Positions 43,406-52,764 of a stretch of 64,000 nt of DNA are shown one piece after another. Position numbers and translations under genes: made by a program. Source of the stretch: BJGV01 sp964196335. Its GTDB lineage: Bacteria; Pseudomonadota; Gammaproteobacteria; Burkholderiales; Nitrosomonadaceae. Positions within the stretch are counted from its first letter, which is position 1. Each line of letters starts with the position of its first letter. Where the stretch lies: NCBI GenBank assembly GCA_965238155.1, contig OZ250175.1, positions 1 to 64,000 of the forward strand, written 5' to 3'. A model generated the notes under the pieces. It made no database searches. It saw only the letters and a program-made list of their open reading frames with translations, and was not told the origin of the DNA.

Positions 43406-46174
43406 TTAGTGTGCACGCTCCCAATTTGCTCCAACCCCCAGTTCCACGAGAAGTGGAACGTCCAGTTTTACAGCGCTTCCCATAAGTGAAGGCAATACTG
43501 TTTTTATTACCTCTACTTCTCCATCAGGAACTTCTAGCACCAATTCGTCATGAACCTGCATAATAAGCTTGGTATTCAGTTTATCTCGTAACAGCCAGCC
43601 ACGTACCGCAATCATCGCATATTTGATAATATCTGCTGCTGTACCTTGCATTGGTGCATTAATTGCAGCACGCTCTGCCGCTTGTCTACGATTACCGTTG
43701 GGACTGTTGATTTCTGGTAACCATAATCTGCGACCAAACACGGTTTCTACATAGCCAGTTCTTTTGGCTTCTTCTCGTGTACATTGCATATAGTCTGCCA
43801 CACCTGGGTAACGAGCAAAATAGCGATCCATAAAGGCACGAGCAGCACTCCTCTCAATGCCCATCTGTAAAGCAAGGCCGAATTCAGACATCCCATATAT
43901 CAGCCCAAAATTAATAATCTTGGCATAGCGACGCTGCTCACTATCTACTGCATCGTGTGACACACCAAATACTTCTGCAGCAGTGGCACGATGAATGTCT
44001 GCACCCTGAGCAAATGCTTTAAGCAATCCTTTATCTTTTGAGATATGGGCCATAATACGTAGCTCAATCTGCGAATAATCAGCAGAAATAATGTAATGCC
44101 CCTGTGGTGCAATAAATGCTTCACGAATACGGCGCCCCTCGGCAGTACGTATTGGAATATTTTGCAAATTAGGCTCGTTGCTGGACAATCGCCCGGTCAC
44201 AGCCACTGCCTGGGCATAATTAGTATGTACCCTTCCAGTAACAGTATTTACCATACGCGGAAGTTTATCTGTGTAAGTTGATTTGAGTTTGGCAAGACTA
44301 CGATAGTCAAGTAAGATTTTTGGTAATGGATAATCTAGTGCGAGTTGTTGCAGCACATCCTCATTTGTGGAAGGAGCCCCACTCGGAGTCTTCTTTACTA
44401 TGGGAAGTTTAAGTCGGGTAAATAAAATTTCCTGGATTTGTTTAGGCGAATTTAGATTAAATGGTTGTCCTGAAATTTCAAATGCTTTTTCCTGAAGCGA
44501 CAACATTTTCTCACCAAGTTCCCGACTCTGGATCCCTAGCATATTTATATCCAGTAATACACCGTTACTTTCCATCTCGAATAATACCTCTAATACGGGC
44601 ATCTCGAGCGTACGATAAATACTTTCTAACCTGGAATTACACATAATTTGTGAATACAGATACTGATGCAGACGTAGCGTGATATCAGCATCCTCCGCTG
44701 CATATTTTGTAGCAACTTCTATATCTACCTGGTCAAAACTGATTCTGCTAACACCCTTTCCTGTAACTTCATCGTAACTGATAGTTTTGATATCAAGATG
44801 ACGTAATGCAAGGTTATCCATATTATGTGGACGATGTGATTCCAGTACATAAGATTGCAATAACGTATCGTGCATGATGCCCCTCAAAGCAATGCCATGA
44901 TTTGCAAAGATGTGCTTATCGTACTTTAGATTCTGTCCAAGCTTGGGCTTGTTAGGATCTTCCAGCCAGAATCTAAGTTTCTCTAACACATAGTCTATCT
45001 CCATCTGTATAGGAGCTCCGGTATAACAATGAGCAAATGGTAAATAAGCAGCGTGATGTGATTTGACAGAAAATGATATGCCAACAAGTTTTGCTCGCAT
45101 AGGTTCTAGCCCGGTAGTTTCTGTATCAATAGAAACCAGGGGTGCTTTTTTGATCTGTTCAATCCATTCTTCCAGCTGAGCCTTAGATAGTATAGTTTGA
45201 TAACTTGTGTCGATATCTTCAACAAGACTTTTCTGATTTATACCTGTCATACCTGTCTCTTGATTATCTCTTATAGATTGTATGAAATTTACCCCCAAAG
45301 AACTGGAGCTTTTCAAATCCAGATTTGTATCTTTTTGTAATTCACGCAACCAAGTCCTGAAATCCAGTCTCTCATAAAGCTCAAATAATTTTTTTGTGTC
45401 CTGTGGCTGCAATCCAAGATCTTTCAAACAAACTGGTAGAACTACGTCACACTTAATAGTGAGTAGCTCACGTGATTTTTTCAGCCATTCGAGTGTATTA
45501 CGCAGATTTTCTCCAACTACGCTATCGATATCTTTAGCATGCACTATAAGATTATCCAGCGTGCCATATCGTTTAAGCCATTTTACTGCTGTCTTCGGCC
45601 CCACCTTATCCACACCCGGAATGTTATCTGCTTTGTCACCTATCAGCGCCAGAAAATCAAGTATTCTTTCAGGTTCAACGCCAAACTTGGTGAGTACGCC
45701 GGCTTCATCAAGAGTTTCGTTGTTCATGGTATTTATCAGTGTTATCTGTTTATTTACCAATTGTGCAATATCTTTATCACCAGTAGAAATGATACATCGC
45801 ATCATTTCTTGCTCGGCTTGCTTTGCTAATGTACCAATTACATCATCTGCCTCTACTCCTTCGACTATCAGCATCGGCCAACCCAGGGCATGTATACATT
45901 CATGAAGCGGTATAATCTGTGCTACAAGATTGTCTGGCATAGGTGGACGGTGCGCTTTGTACTCTGGATACAGATGATCACGAAAAGTCTTACCTTTTGC
46001 ATCAAATATACACGCGCTATAATCTGCCTGGTAATCATTATGTAAACGACGTAGCATATTGATTACGCCTTTGACAGCCCCAGTTGGTTCGTTACGACGA
46101 TTTCGTAAATCAGGTAAGGCATGAAAAGCGCGATACAGGTATGATGAACCATCAACTAACAACAGAGTTTTCAT
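43406..46174 (-). CDS. polA: DNA polymerase I
   Basis: A 922-residue Pol I with three domains. The 5'-3' exonuclease (1 to about 290) has LLVDGSSYLYRAFHALPDLR and DKADNIPGVDKVGPKTAVKW. The 3'-5' exonuclease (about 320-510) has its acidic motif intact (VSIDTETTGLEP), so proofreading is expected. The polymerase domain (about 530-922) has YSQIELRIMAH, the finger helix RRYAKIINFGLIYGMSEFGL and the palm motif MQVHDELVLEVP. It acts in Okazaki fragment processing and repair. Confidence 0.97.
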   Translation of the reverse strand: MKTLLLVDGSSYLYRAFHALPDLRNRRNEPTGAVKGVINMLRRLHNDYQADYSACIFDAKGKTFRDHLYPEYKAHRPPMPDNLVAQIIPLHECIHALGWPMLIVEGVEADDVIGTLAKQAEQEMMRCIISTGDKDIAQLVNKQITLINTMNNETLDEAGVLTKFGVEPERILDFLALIGDKADNIPGVDKVGPKTAVKWLKRYGTLDNLIVHAKDIDSVVGENLRNTLEWLKKSRELLTIKCDVVLPVCLKDLGLQPQDTKKLFELYERLDFRTWLRELQKDTNLDLKSSSSLGVNFIQSIRDNQETGMTGINQKSLVEDIDTSYQTILSKAQLEEWIEQIKKAPLVSIDTETTGLEPMRAKLVGISFSVKSHHAAYLPFAHCYTGAPIQMEIDYVLEKLRFWLEDPNKPKLGQNLKYDKHIFANHGIALRGIMHDTLLQSYVLESHRPHNMDNLALRHLDIKTISYDEVTGKGVSRISFDQVDIEVATKYAAEDADITLRLHQYLYSQIMCNSRLESIYRTLEMPVLEVLFEMESNGVLLDINMLGIQSRELGEKMLSLQEKAFEISGQPFNLNSPKQIQEILFTRLKLPIVKKTPSGAPSTNEDVLQQLALDYPLPKILLDYRSLAKLKSTYTDKLPRMVNTVTGRVHTNYAQAVAVTGRLSSNEPNLQNIPIRTAEGRRIREAFIAPQGHYIISADYSQIELRIMAHISKDKGLLKAFAQGADIHRATAAEVFGVSHDAVDSEQRRYAKIINFGLIYGMSEFGLALQMGIERSAARAFMDRYFARYPGVADYMQCTREEAKRTGYVETVFGRRLWLPEINSPNGNRRQAAERAAINAPMQGTAADIIKYAMIAVRGWLLRDKLNTKLIMQVHDELVLEVPDGEVEVIKTVLPSLMGSAVKLDVPLLVELGVGANWERAH

Positions 46175-46196
46175 AAAATTCTTCTAAAGGTTATTC

Positions 46197-46925
46197 ATGA
46201 TTCAGAAAAGTAAACCACTCAGTAACATAACAGTTGAGCACTCAGATAATAACTGGTCTGCACGGGAATCGTGGCGTGTTTTTGGAATTATGGCGGAGTT
46301 TGTTGAAGGAACTGAACGCCTAAGTTCCATTAAACCTGCAGTTAGTATTTTTGGTAGTGCACGCACTCATGCCGACCATCCATACTATAAACTAGCAGAA
46401 CAAATTGCGCTGCAATTGTCTGATGCAGGTTTTTCAGTAATTTCAGGTGGCGGTCCTGGCATTATGGAAGCAGCAAATAAAGGAGCATATTCAGGTAAGT
46501 CACCTAGTATCGGCCTGAATATCCAACTACCACATGAACAGCATAGTAATACCTATCAGGATATTAGCCAGAATTTTCGCCATTTTTTTGCACGTAAATA
46601 TATGTTTGTAAGATTTGCCGCTGCTTATGTAGTCATGCCGGGTGGATTTGGTACACTTGACGAACTAATGGAGGCACTTACACTGGTACAAACCGGAAAA
46701 ACCAGGAAAATGCCGATAATTCTGGTTTGTTCTGATTTCTGGAGCGGCATACTTAGCTGGTTCAGGAATTCATTGATAGCTGAGAATATGATCTCTGCGG
46801 AAGACATGGACTTGATACAAGTAATAGATGAACCTAGTCAGGTAGTTAATGCAATCTTTAAGTATTATGAAACCCTTGGCTTCGAACCTTCTGCAGCAGA
46901 ACGGGAAGTTCAACTCAATCTATAA
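46197..46925 (+). CDS. LOG-family protein (TIGR00730, cytokinin riboside phosphoribohydrolase-like)
   Basis: A 242-residue Rossmann-like protein with the LOG signature: VISGGGPGIMEAANKGAY and VVMPGGFGTLDELMEALTLV. Such proteins hydrolyse nucleoside 5'-monophosphates to base and ribose 5-phosphate; many are mislabelled lysine decarboxylases. It lies divergent from polA, 22 bases away, and 17 bases before the DUF2782 gene. Confidence 0.92.
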   Translation: MIQKSKPLSNITVEHSDNNWSARESWRVFGIMAEFVEGTERLSSIKPAVSIFGSARTHADHPYYKLAEQIALQLSDAGFSVISGGGPGIMEAANKGAYSGKSPSIGLNIQLPHEQHSNTYQDISQNFRHFFARKYMFVRFAAAYVVMPGGFGTLDELMEALTLVQTGKTRKMPIILVCSDFWSGILSWFRNSLIAENMISAEDMDLIQVIDEPSQVVNAIFKYYETLGFEPSAAEREVQLNL

Positions 46926-46942
46926 TATTACGTGTCGATAGA

Positions 46943-47305
46943 ATGTATAAACCAATCTATCTATGGACCACCATGTATCTAATTCTTCTTATGTTGCTAC
47001 TAACTTTTGTAGCACCTGCAACTGCGCAGGAATTACCGCCACCACCTGATCTACCGGAATTACAAATTGAGTCGCCTGAAACAGAAGATCCCCCTTTAGA
47101 AGAGCCACTTGTTATCATCAGAAAACGTGGAGAAGATAAGATTGAAGAATACCGCATAGACGGAAGAACCCACGTGATCAAAGTTACTCCTCTTATTGGT
47201 TTTCCATATTATTTATATGATGATACCGGAGATGCCTCATATAGCAATGATGGTGTGCTCGACGATGGAGTACGCCCACCAATGTGGTTAATATTTGAGT
47301 TTTAA
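46943..47305 (+). CDS. DUF2782 domain-containing exported protein
   Basis: A 120-residue protein with a signal peptide (LILLMLLLTFVAPATAQE), a Pro/Glu-rich segment (PPPPDLPELQIESPETEDPP) and the DUF2782 core (VIIRKRGEDKIEEYRIDGRT, HVIKVTPLIGFPYYLYDD). Its function is unknown. Betaproteobacteria place it next to polA and thrB, as here. Confidence 0.87.
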   Translation: MYKPIYLWTTMYLILLMLLLTFVAPATAQELPPPPDLPELQIESPETEDPPLEEPLVIIRKRGEDKIEEYRIDGRTHVIKVTPLIGFPYYLYDDTGDASYSNDGVLDDGVRPPMWLIFEF

Positions 47306-47371
47306 ATTTCATAAATAACAAGGAAGAATAGCCCGTCGTTTAACTTCTGTATCTTTATCTACTTCCTACTC

Positions 47372-48322
47372 ATGTCTGTCTTCACCACCGTTACTCAAGA
47401 TCAGCTTTTTATTTGGCTTAAAGGCTATTCCATAGGCACGCTAATTGATTTGCAAGGTATATCTTCAGGCATTGAAAACACAAACTATCTTGTCACAACT
47501 TCACATGGTAAATATATTCTCACGCTCTTTGAAAAACTTGCCTCCTCTGAACTGCCCTACTATCTTAATCTTATGGTACATCTTTCGAATCATGGCGTTC
47601 CTTGTCCTAGCCCGATTGCGAACCTTGAAAATAAGTTTCTTGGAAGTTTGAATAGTAAGCCAGCAAGCCTTGTTACCTATTTACCCGGAAGCCCACTTGA
47701 GCATCCTGTTCCAGAACAATGCGCACTCGTAGGAACGCTACTGGCAAACATGCATTTATCCGCTCTGTCTTTTCCGGAAAAAATGAATAATCCACGTGGC
47801 CCTAAATGGCGGGAAACTATAGTACCCACACTCATACCGCTGCTACCATCAGAAGAGGCAACTCTTCTTCAGAGAGAACTACACTTTCAATCACTGTATC
47901 AATTTGGAGATCTCCCACAAGGTGTAATTCATGCGGATTTGTTTCGTGACAACATCCTATTCAATAACAATACTATTGGTGGCGTAATAGATTTTTACTT
48001 CGCCTGTAACGATGTACTATTGTACGATCTTGCTATTGCCGCAAATGACTGGTGTATGACTGAAGATGGAAAACTTAATGACGCTAACTTATTAGCCTTG
48101 CTTCGAGCGTATCATTACACACGTCCGCTCACTTCTAATGAGCGAAATGTCTGGCCAGTAATGTTACGTGCCGGAGCATTACGATTCTGGATATCAAGAC
48201 TACATGACTACCATTTGCCGCGGGAAGGAGAAATTACTCATGCTAAAGATCCGGCCCATTTTAAGCAAATACTACAAGGGCATTTATTAACTCAGGCCAA
48301 ACTGGCCGAAATCTGGGTTTGA
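47372..48322 (+). CDS. thrB: Homoserine kinase (ThrB, APH-fold type)
   Basis: A 316-residue homoserine kinase of the aminoglycoside-phosphotransferase fold, for threonine synthesis. Motifs are GISSGIENTNYLVTTSHGKY, the catalytic loop GVIHADLFRDNILF and the metal-binding GGVIDFYFACNDVLLYDLAI, both intact. This is the non-GHMP type found in betaproteobacteria. It starts 66 bases after the DUF2782 gene. Confidence 0.94.
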   Translation: MSVFTTVTQDQLFIWLKGYSIGTLIDLQGISSGIENTNYLVTTSHGKYILTLFEKLASSELPYYLNLMVHLSNHGVPCPSPIANLENKFLGSLNSKPASLVTYLPGSPLEHPVPEQCALVGTLLANMHLSALSFPEKMNNPRGPKWRETIVPTLIPLLPSEEATLLQRELHFQSLYQFGDLPQGVIHADLFRDNILFNNNTIGGVIDFYFACNDVLLYDLAIAANDWCMTEDGKLNDANLLALLRAYHYTRPLTSNERNVWPVMLRAGALRFWISRLHDYHLPREGEITHAKDPAHFKQILQGHLLTQAKLAEIWV

Positions 48323-48388
48323 ACAGAGATTAGTGGATCAAGGTCGGATACTGATTCCCCACTCTAGGTAGATAGGAGATACCAGGAG

Positions 48389-49147
48389 ATGAAAGTAAAA
48401 CAGGTTGGAACAAAACAAGGATTACAATGGATTCTGAATGGTTTATACCAGTTCCGTCAGAGCCCTTTAATCTGGATCATACTTTGCAGTGCATTGTATG
48501 CAATCATCGCAATACTGTCATACGCACTCGAATTGATAGGACTACTCGTATTCACTATATTATTTCCGATTCTTCTGGCTGGATTAATGACTGGTTGTAG
48601 AGCACTTGAACAAGGTGAAAAATTACAATTTTCTCATTTGTTTACAGGATTCAAAATAAGCCCTGCTCCACTACTTACTTTGGGAGCAATCTCACTAGTG
48701 GGACAGCTACTAATCTTTGGCATAATGTCAATAATTGCAGGTGATGTAGCAATGGATTATGTAATAGAGGGGACAAGAACTAACGAAGAGACCGAAGTGA
48801 TTAAGGCATCTGGTAATATGCTATCCGCTCTCATTGCAGGATTGATATTGCATGCACCGCTTATAATGGCCATTTGGTTTGCACCATTGTTAATAGTATT
48901 TGATAAAATGTCCCCATATGCAGCCATGCGATTGAGTTTCATTGCTTGCTTATCAAATTTCATACCCCTCCAGATTTTTGCTATCTCTTTATTTGTACTG
49001 GTAGTAATGGCTCTCATGCCCTATATATTATTAGGCTTCGTTTCTTTGAGCTTCGGGTTGGTGAATTTCGTCCTTATGCCAATACTTTATGCCTCAATCT
49101 ATGCGAGCTACAAAGCTATATTTGTTGATACATCTGAGACTGAATAA
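48389..49147 (+). CDS. BPSS1780-family membrane protein
   Basis: A 252-residue integral membrane protein with about six hydrophobic segments (IIAILSYALELIGLLVFTIL, PLLTLGAISLVGQLLIFGIM, SALIAGLILHAPLIMAIWFA and others) and the DUF/BPSS1780-type start GLQWILNGLYQFRQSPLIWI. A conserved Ala-rich VFDKMSPYAAMRLSFIACLS block lies in the second half. Function unknown. The position after thrB and before convergent uvrD is conserved in related bacteria. Confidence 0.85.
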   Translation: MKVKQVGTKQGLQWILNGLYQFRQSPLIWIILCSALYAIIAILSYALELIGLLVFTILFPILLAGLMTGCRALEQGEKLQFSHLFTGFKISPAPLLTLGAISLVGQLLIFGIMSIIAGDVAMDYVIEGTRTNEETEVIKASGNMLSALIAGLILHAPLIMAIWFAPLLIVFDKMSPYAAMRLSFIACLSNFIPLQIFAISLFVLVVMALMPYILLGFVSLSFGLVNFVLMPILYASIYASYKAIFVDTSETE

Positions 49148-49176
49148 TTCAGTCAGTTTTTACTAAATTACTTCAA

Positions 49177-51450
49177 TCAGGCAGGAACGAGTTTTGCATA
49201 TTCCAATGATAACCATTTTGTTCCATATTGGCTGAATTTAACCTGAACACGGGCATCTGAGCCGCCACCTTCACAATTTACAATTATGCCTGCTCCAAAT
49301 TTTGCATGATTTACGTTCTGTCCTATACGCCATTTCGAAGCCTCTGAGCCCAGAACACCTGATGTACAGTCTTGCATCCTGAGTTTAGAATTCCGAGTCA
49401 GAACATCAACCCTGCAGTCTTTTTCTCCGGATACATTCCCAATAGTCCCAGATTCTTGCTGCATAACTACTTCTTCTTGTACAGGGTGCAGCAACTTTAA
49501 TAAATTCCCAGGAATTTCCTTTAGAAAACGAGAAGGAATATTGTAACGAGTTTGACCATGCAGCATTCGGCTCTGCGTAAAACTTAGATACAGTCTCCGC
49601 TGCGCACGAGTCAAAGCCACATACATGAGACGACGCTCTTCTTCTACTCCGCCAGCTTCGTTACGACTATTCTCATGAGGAAACAAACCCTCTTCCAGTC
49701 CGCTGAGAAAAACACTATGAAATTCTAGCCCCTTAGAAGAATGCACAGTCATTAATTGAAGTGCATCCTGATTATTACCACTCTGATGCTCACCCGCTTC
49801 CAATGATGCATGTGCAAGAAACGCTGTGAGACTACTGTCCTCAGCTTCTTGAATGTAACTTGTGACAGCATTAATCAACTCATTCAGATTCTCTAACCTG
49901 TTAGCCCCTTCACGCTGGCTACTATAATAAGCCACAAGCCTGCTATGCTCTAGCATATGATCAACTATTTCCGGTAACGGTAACTCCAGGCAGTCTTGCT
50001 GCATTGACTCAATTAAAAATACAAAACTGTTAAGCCCCTTTTTTGGAATACCTGCATTTCTATTCTCAGTATGCGAGACCGAAGCTTCATCTCCTGATCC
50101 CTGATTCAGGACTGCTCCACCCCTTTTTTTTTCTAATGCTGCCTGCCATAGGCTTCCACCTTTCTCTTTGGCACTATCTTGTAACTGCTCTAAACTACGT
50201 GCGCCAATTCCACGTGCAGGAAAATTAATAATCCGTAATAATGCATTATCATCATTCGGGTTAGCGATCATCCGTAAATATGCCAGTGCATGCTTGATTT
50301 CCTGACGCTCAAAGAAACGTAAGCCACCATATACCCGATAAGACAGAGAGGCATTAAACAAAGCATGCTCTAACACGCGTGATTGTGCATTAGAACGGTA
50401 TAGCAAACCTATCTGTGATAACTCTACTCCCTCTGCATGTAATGACTTCGCCTCTTCTACAATGAAAGCAGCTTCATCAAAATCGGTTGGCGCATTGTAT
50501 ACTCTTAATGGTTCACCATGACCTTCAGAGGTCCACAGATTTTTATCCAAACGCCCGCTGTTATTACGTATTAAAGTATTAGCCGCATCCAGTATGTTGC
50601 CATGTGAACGATAATTTTGTTCTAATTTGATAATTTCTGAAATGTGAAAATCACGCTCGAAGTCTTTCATATTACCGGTATTGGCGCCACGAAACGCATA
50701 GATACTTTGGTCATCATCGCCTACTACAAATACTGAAGCTTCAGCACCAGCAAGTAATCTGAGCCACTTGTATTGTAATTGACTGGTATCTTGAAACTCA
50801 TCTACTAATATATGACTGAACCGACCACTATAATGTTTCTGCAAAATCTCATTACGAGTAAGTAATTCGTAACTACGCAACAAAAGTTCAGCAAAATCTA
50901 CCACTCCTTCCTTGTTACACTGCTGTTCGTACACTAAATAGAACTCAACCATCTTACGTGTAAAATCATCGTATGCTTCAACCTGAGATCCTCTTAGCCC
51001 CTCATCTTTTGCATTGTTAATGAACCACTGAACCTGGCGTGGCGGAAATTTTTCATTGTCTGCATTGATATCTTTTAAAACTCGCTTTATAACCGCTAAT
51101 TGATCTACTGAGTCAAGGATCTGAAATGCATGCGGTAATCCTGCGTCTTGATAATGAGCACGTAACATACGATTACACAAGCCGTGAAAAGTACCTACCC
51201 ACATGCCCTGAGTATTAATTGGTAACATAGTGGAAATACGTGTGAGCATTTCCTTAGCTGCCTTATTGGTAAAAGTAACAGCTAATATGCTGTGAGGACT
51301 AACCTGCCTGGATTGGATTAAATACGCAATGCGGGTAGTAAGTACTCGTGTTTTGCCACTACCTGCACCTGCCAGTACCAGAGCTGACTGATGTTGCAGA
51401 GTAACCGCTTTGAGTTGCTCATTATTGAGGCCGGAAAGTAGAAGAGACAT
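49177..51450 (-). CDS. uvrD: UvrD/PcrA-type superfamily 1 DNA helicase
   Basis: A 757-residue 3'-5' helicase for excision and mismatch repair. Motif I is LVLAGAGSGKTRVLTTRI (about residues 25-42), II/III is VFVVGDDDQSIYAFRGANTG with LVDEFQDTSQLQYKWL, IV is EQNYRSHGNIL, V is LMTVHSSKGLEFHSVFLSGL and VI is MYVALTRAQRRLYLSF. The C-terminus has a Tudor-like domain (GAGIIVNCEGGGSDARVQVK), which in PcrA/UvrD contacts RNA polymerase. All motifs are intact. Confidence 0.95.
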   Translation of the reverse strand: MSLLLSGLNNEQLKAVTLQHQSALVLAGAGSGKTRVLTTRIAYLIQSRQVSPHSILAVTFTNKAAKEMLTRISTMLPINTQGMWVGTFHGLCNRMLRAHYQDAGLPHAFQILDSVDQLAVIKRVLKDINADNEKFPPRQVQWFINNAKDEGLRGSQVEAYDDFTRKMVEFYLVYEQQCNKEGVVDFAELLLRSYELLTRNEILQKHYSGRFSHILVDEFQDTSQLQYKWLRLLAGAEASVFVVGDDDQSIYAFRGANTGNMKDFERDFHISEIIKLEQNYRSHGNILDAANTLIRNNSGRLDKNLWTSEGHGEPLRVYNAPTDFDEAAFIVEEAKSLHAEGVELSQIGLLYRSNAQSRVLEHALFNASLSYRVYGGLRFFERQEIKHALAYLRMIANPNDDNALLRIINFPARGIGARSLEQLQDSAKEKGGSLWQAALEKKRGGAVLNQGSGDEASVSHTENRNAGIPKKGLNSFVFLIESMQQDCLELPLPEIVDHMLEHSRLVAYYSSQREGANRLENLNELINAVTSYIQEAEDSSLTAFLAHASLEAGEHQSGNNQDALQLMTVHSSKGLEFHSVFLSGLEEGLFPHENSRNEAGGVEEERRLMYVALTRAQRRLYLSFTQSRMLHGQTRYNIPSRFLKEIPGNLLKLLHPVQEEVVMQQESGTIGNVSGEKDCRVDVLTRNSKLRMQDCTSGVLGSEASKWRIGQNVNHAKFGAGIIVNCEGGGSDARVQVKFSQYGTKWLSLEYAKLVPA

Positions 51451-51570
51451 TGGAAAAGGCTGTTTCCGGAGTATATCTTAAACCGAGATTATACAGCCTC
51501 CGTCAATTCATTGAACACTGAATAAAAAATTTGCTAAAGTAGTTCTTATCAAGAAAATCTGTATGGTTAC

Positions 51571-52443
51571 TTATTTCTTTTTTCTCTTAGCTACCAAATC
51601 TAGAATCAATGGTGTCAATATTAATTCTATCGACAACCCCATTTTTCCACCAGGAACAACTATAGTATTTGGGCGCGACATAAAGGATTCATGAATCATG
51701 GAAAGAAGGTAGGGAAAATCTACATTTTTAGCATCCCGGAAACGTATCACAAAAAAACTCTCCTCCAATGCCGGAATTTCCCGTGAGATAAACGGGTTAG
51801 ACGTGTCTACAGTCGGCACCCTCTGAAAATTAATATGAGTACGTGAGAACTGGGGAGTAATGTAATGCACGTAATCGTGCATACGTCGTAAGATAGTGTG
51901 AGTTACTGCTTCAACCGAATAACCACGCGCATTTGTATCACGGTGAATTTTTTGAATCCACTCCAGATTAACTGCGGGAACAACTCCTACCAGTAAGTCT
52001 ACATATTTAGCGACATCAGCATAATCACTCTTTACACCACCATGCAGACCTTCATAAAACAACATATCAGAACCGCGGGCAATTGATGCCCAAGGAGTGA
52101 ATGTACCTGCCTTTTGTTTATAAGGTGCGGCTTCACCATTATTATGTAAATAAAGACGTGTCTTCCCACTACCACTTTTACTATATTCTTTAAAGAGCGT
52201 TTCCAGCTTCTTAAATTCGTTGGCTTCAGGGCCAAAATGGCTGATAGGACGACCATGATCTTTCTCTGATTTAGCTACAGCTTTCTTCATCGCGTCACGA
52301 TCATAGCGATGAAAACTATCACCCTCTACTACAACTACATTAATTTTTTCACGGCGAAAGATATGCTCAAAACTATTTTTGACCGTTGAGGTACCAGCAC
52401 CAGACGATCCGGTGACGGCTATAACAGGGTGTTTTTTTGACAT
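51571..52443 (-). CDS. prk: Phosphoribulokinase (class I)
   Basis: A 290-residue kinase forming ribulose 1,5-bisphosphate, the dedicated Calvin-cycle step before Rubisco. The N-terminus has the P-loop AVTGSSGAGTSTVKNSF (Gly12-Thr20), then VVEGDSFHRYDRDAMK with the catalytic Asp region, SHFGPEANEFKKLETLF and MLFYEGLHGGVKSDYADVAK. Length and motifs fit the proteobacterial class I octameric enzyme. The ATG at 52443 is chosen over an upstream ATG at 52473. No Rubisco gene is nearby. It marks the organism as a likely autotroph. Confidence 0.94.
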   Translation of the reverse strand: MSKKHPVIAVTGSSGAGTSTVKNSFEHIFRREKINVVVVEGDSFHRYDRDAMKKAVAKSEKDHGRPISHFGPEANEFKKLETLFKEYSKSGSGKTRLYLHNNGEAAPYKQKAGTFTPWASIARGSDMLFYEGLHGGVKSDYADVAKYVDLLVGVVPAVNLEWIQKIHRDTNARGYSVEAVTHTILRRMHDYVHYITPQFSRTHINFQRVPTVDTSNPFISREIPALEESFFVIRFRDAKNVDFPYLLSMIHESFMSRPNTIVVPGGKMGLSIELILTPLILDLVAKRKKK

Positions 52444-52764
52444 ACAAGATTTCTCCTGAAACAGTAATAACAATAGTACGGATAAAGAATTACCCGTAAC
52501 CTCTCCAACCTTAACAAAACTTCAAATAGCAGAATAATCAGATTTCTATATCGTTATGATACGGCTTTTATTATTGGATGATCAAGGAAATCAAACATAA
52601 CATATTAAATTATATAATTTGTAATCAATTTTATAGGGATTGAACAGCCATTAAACCAAAGAAATTTCTTATACATTTGATATTACAACAATAAAAATAC
52701 TTGTAGTTGGCGGTAATCAGGCATTCTTCACGTTATAATTATCTGCTTAATGGTGAATAATTTT

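Noticed and set aside
44096..44281. Short plus-strand frames inside polA
   Set aside because: Antisense shadows of a complete, motif-rich DNA polymerase I.
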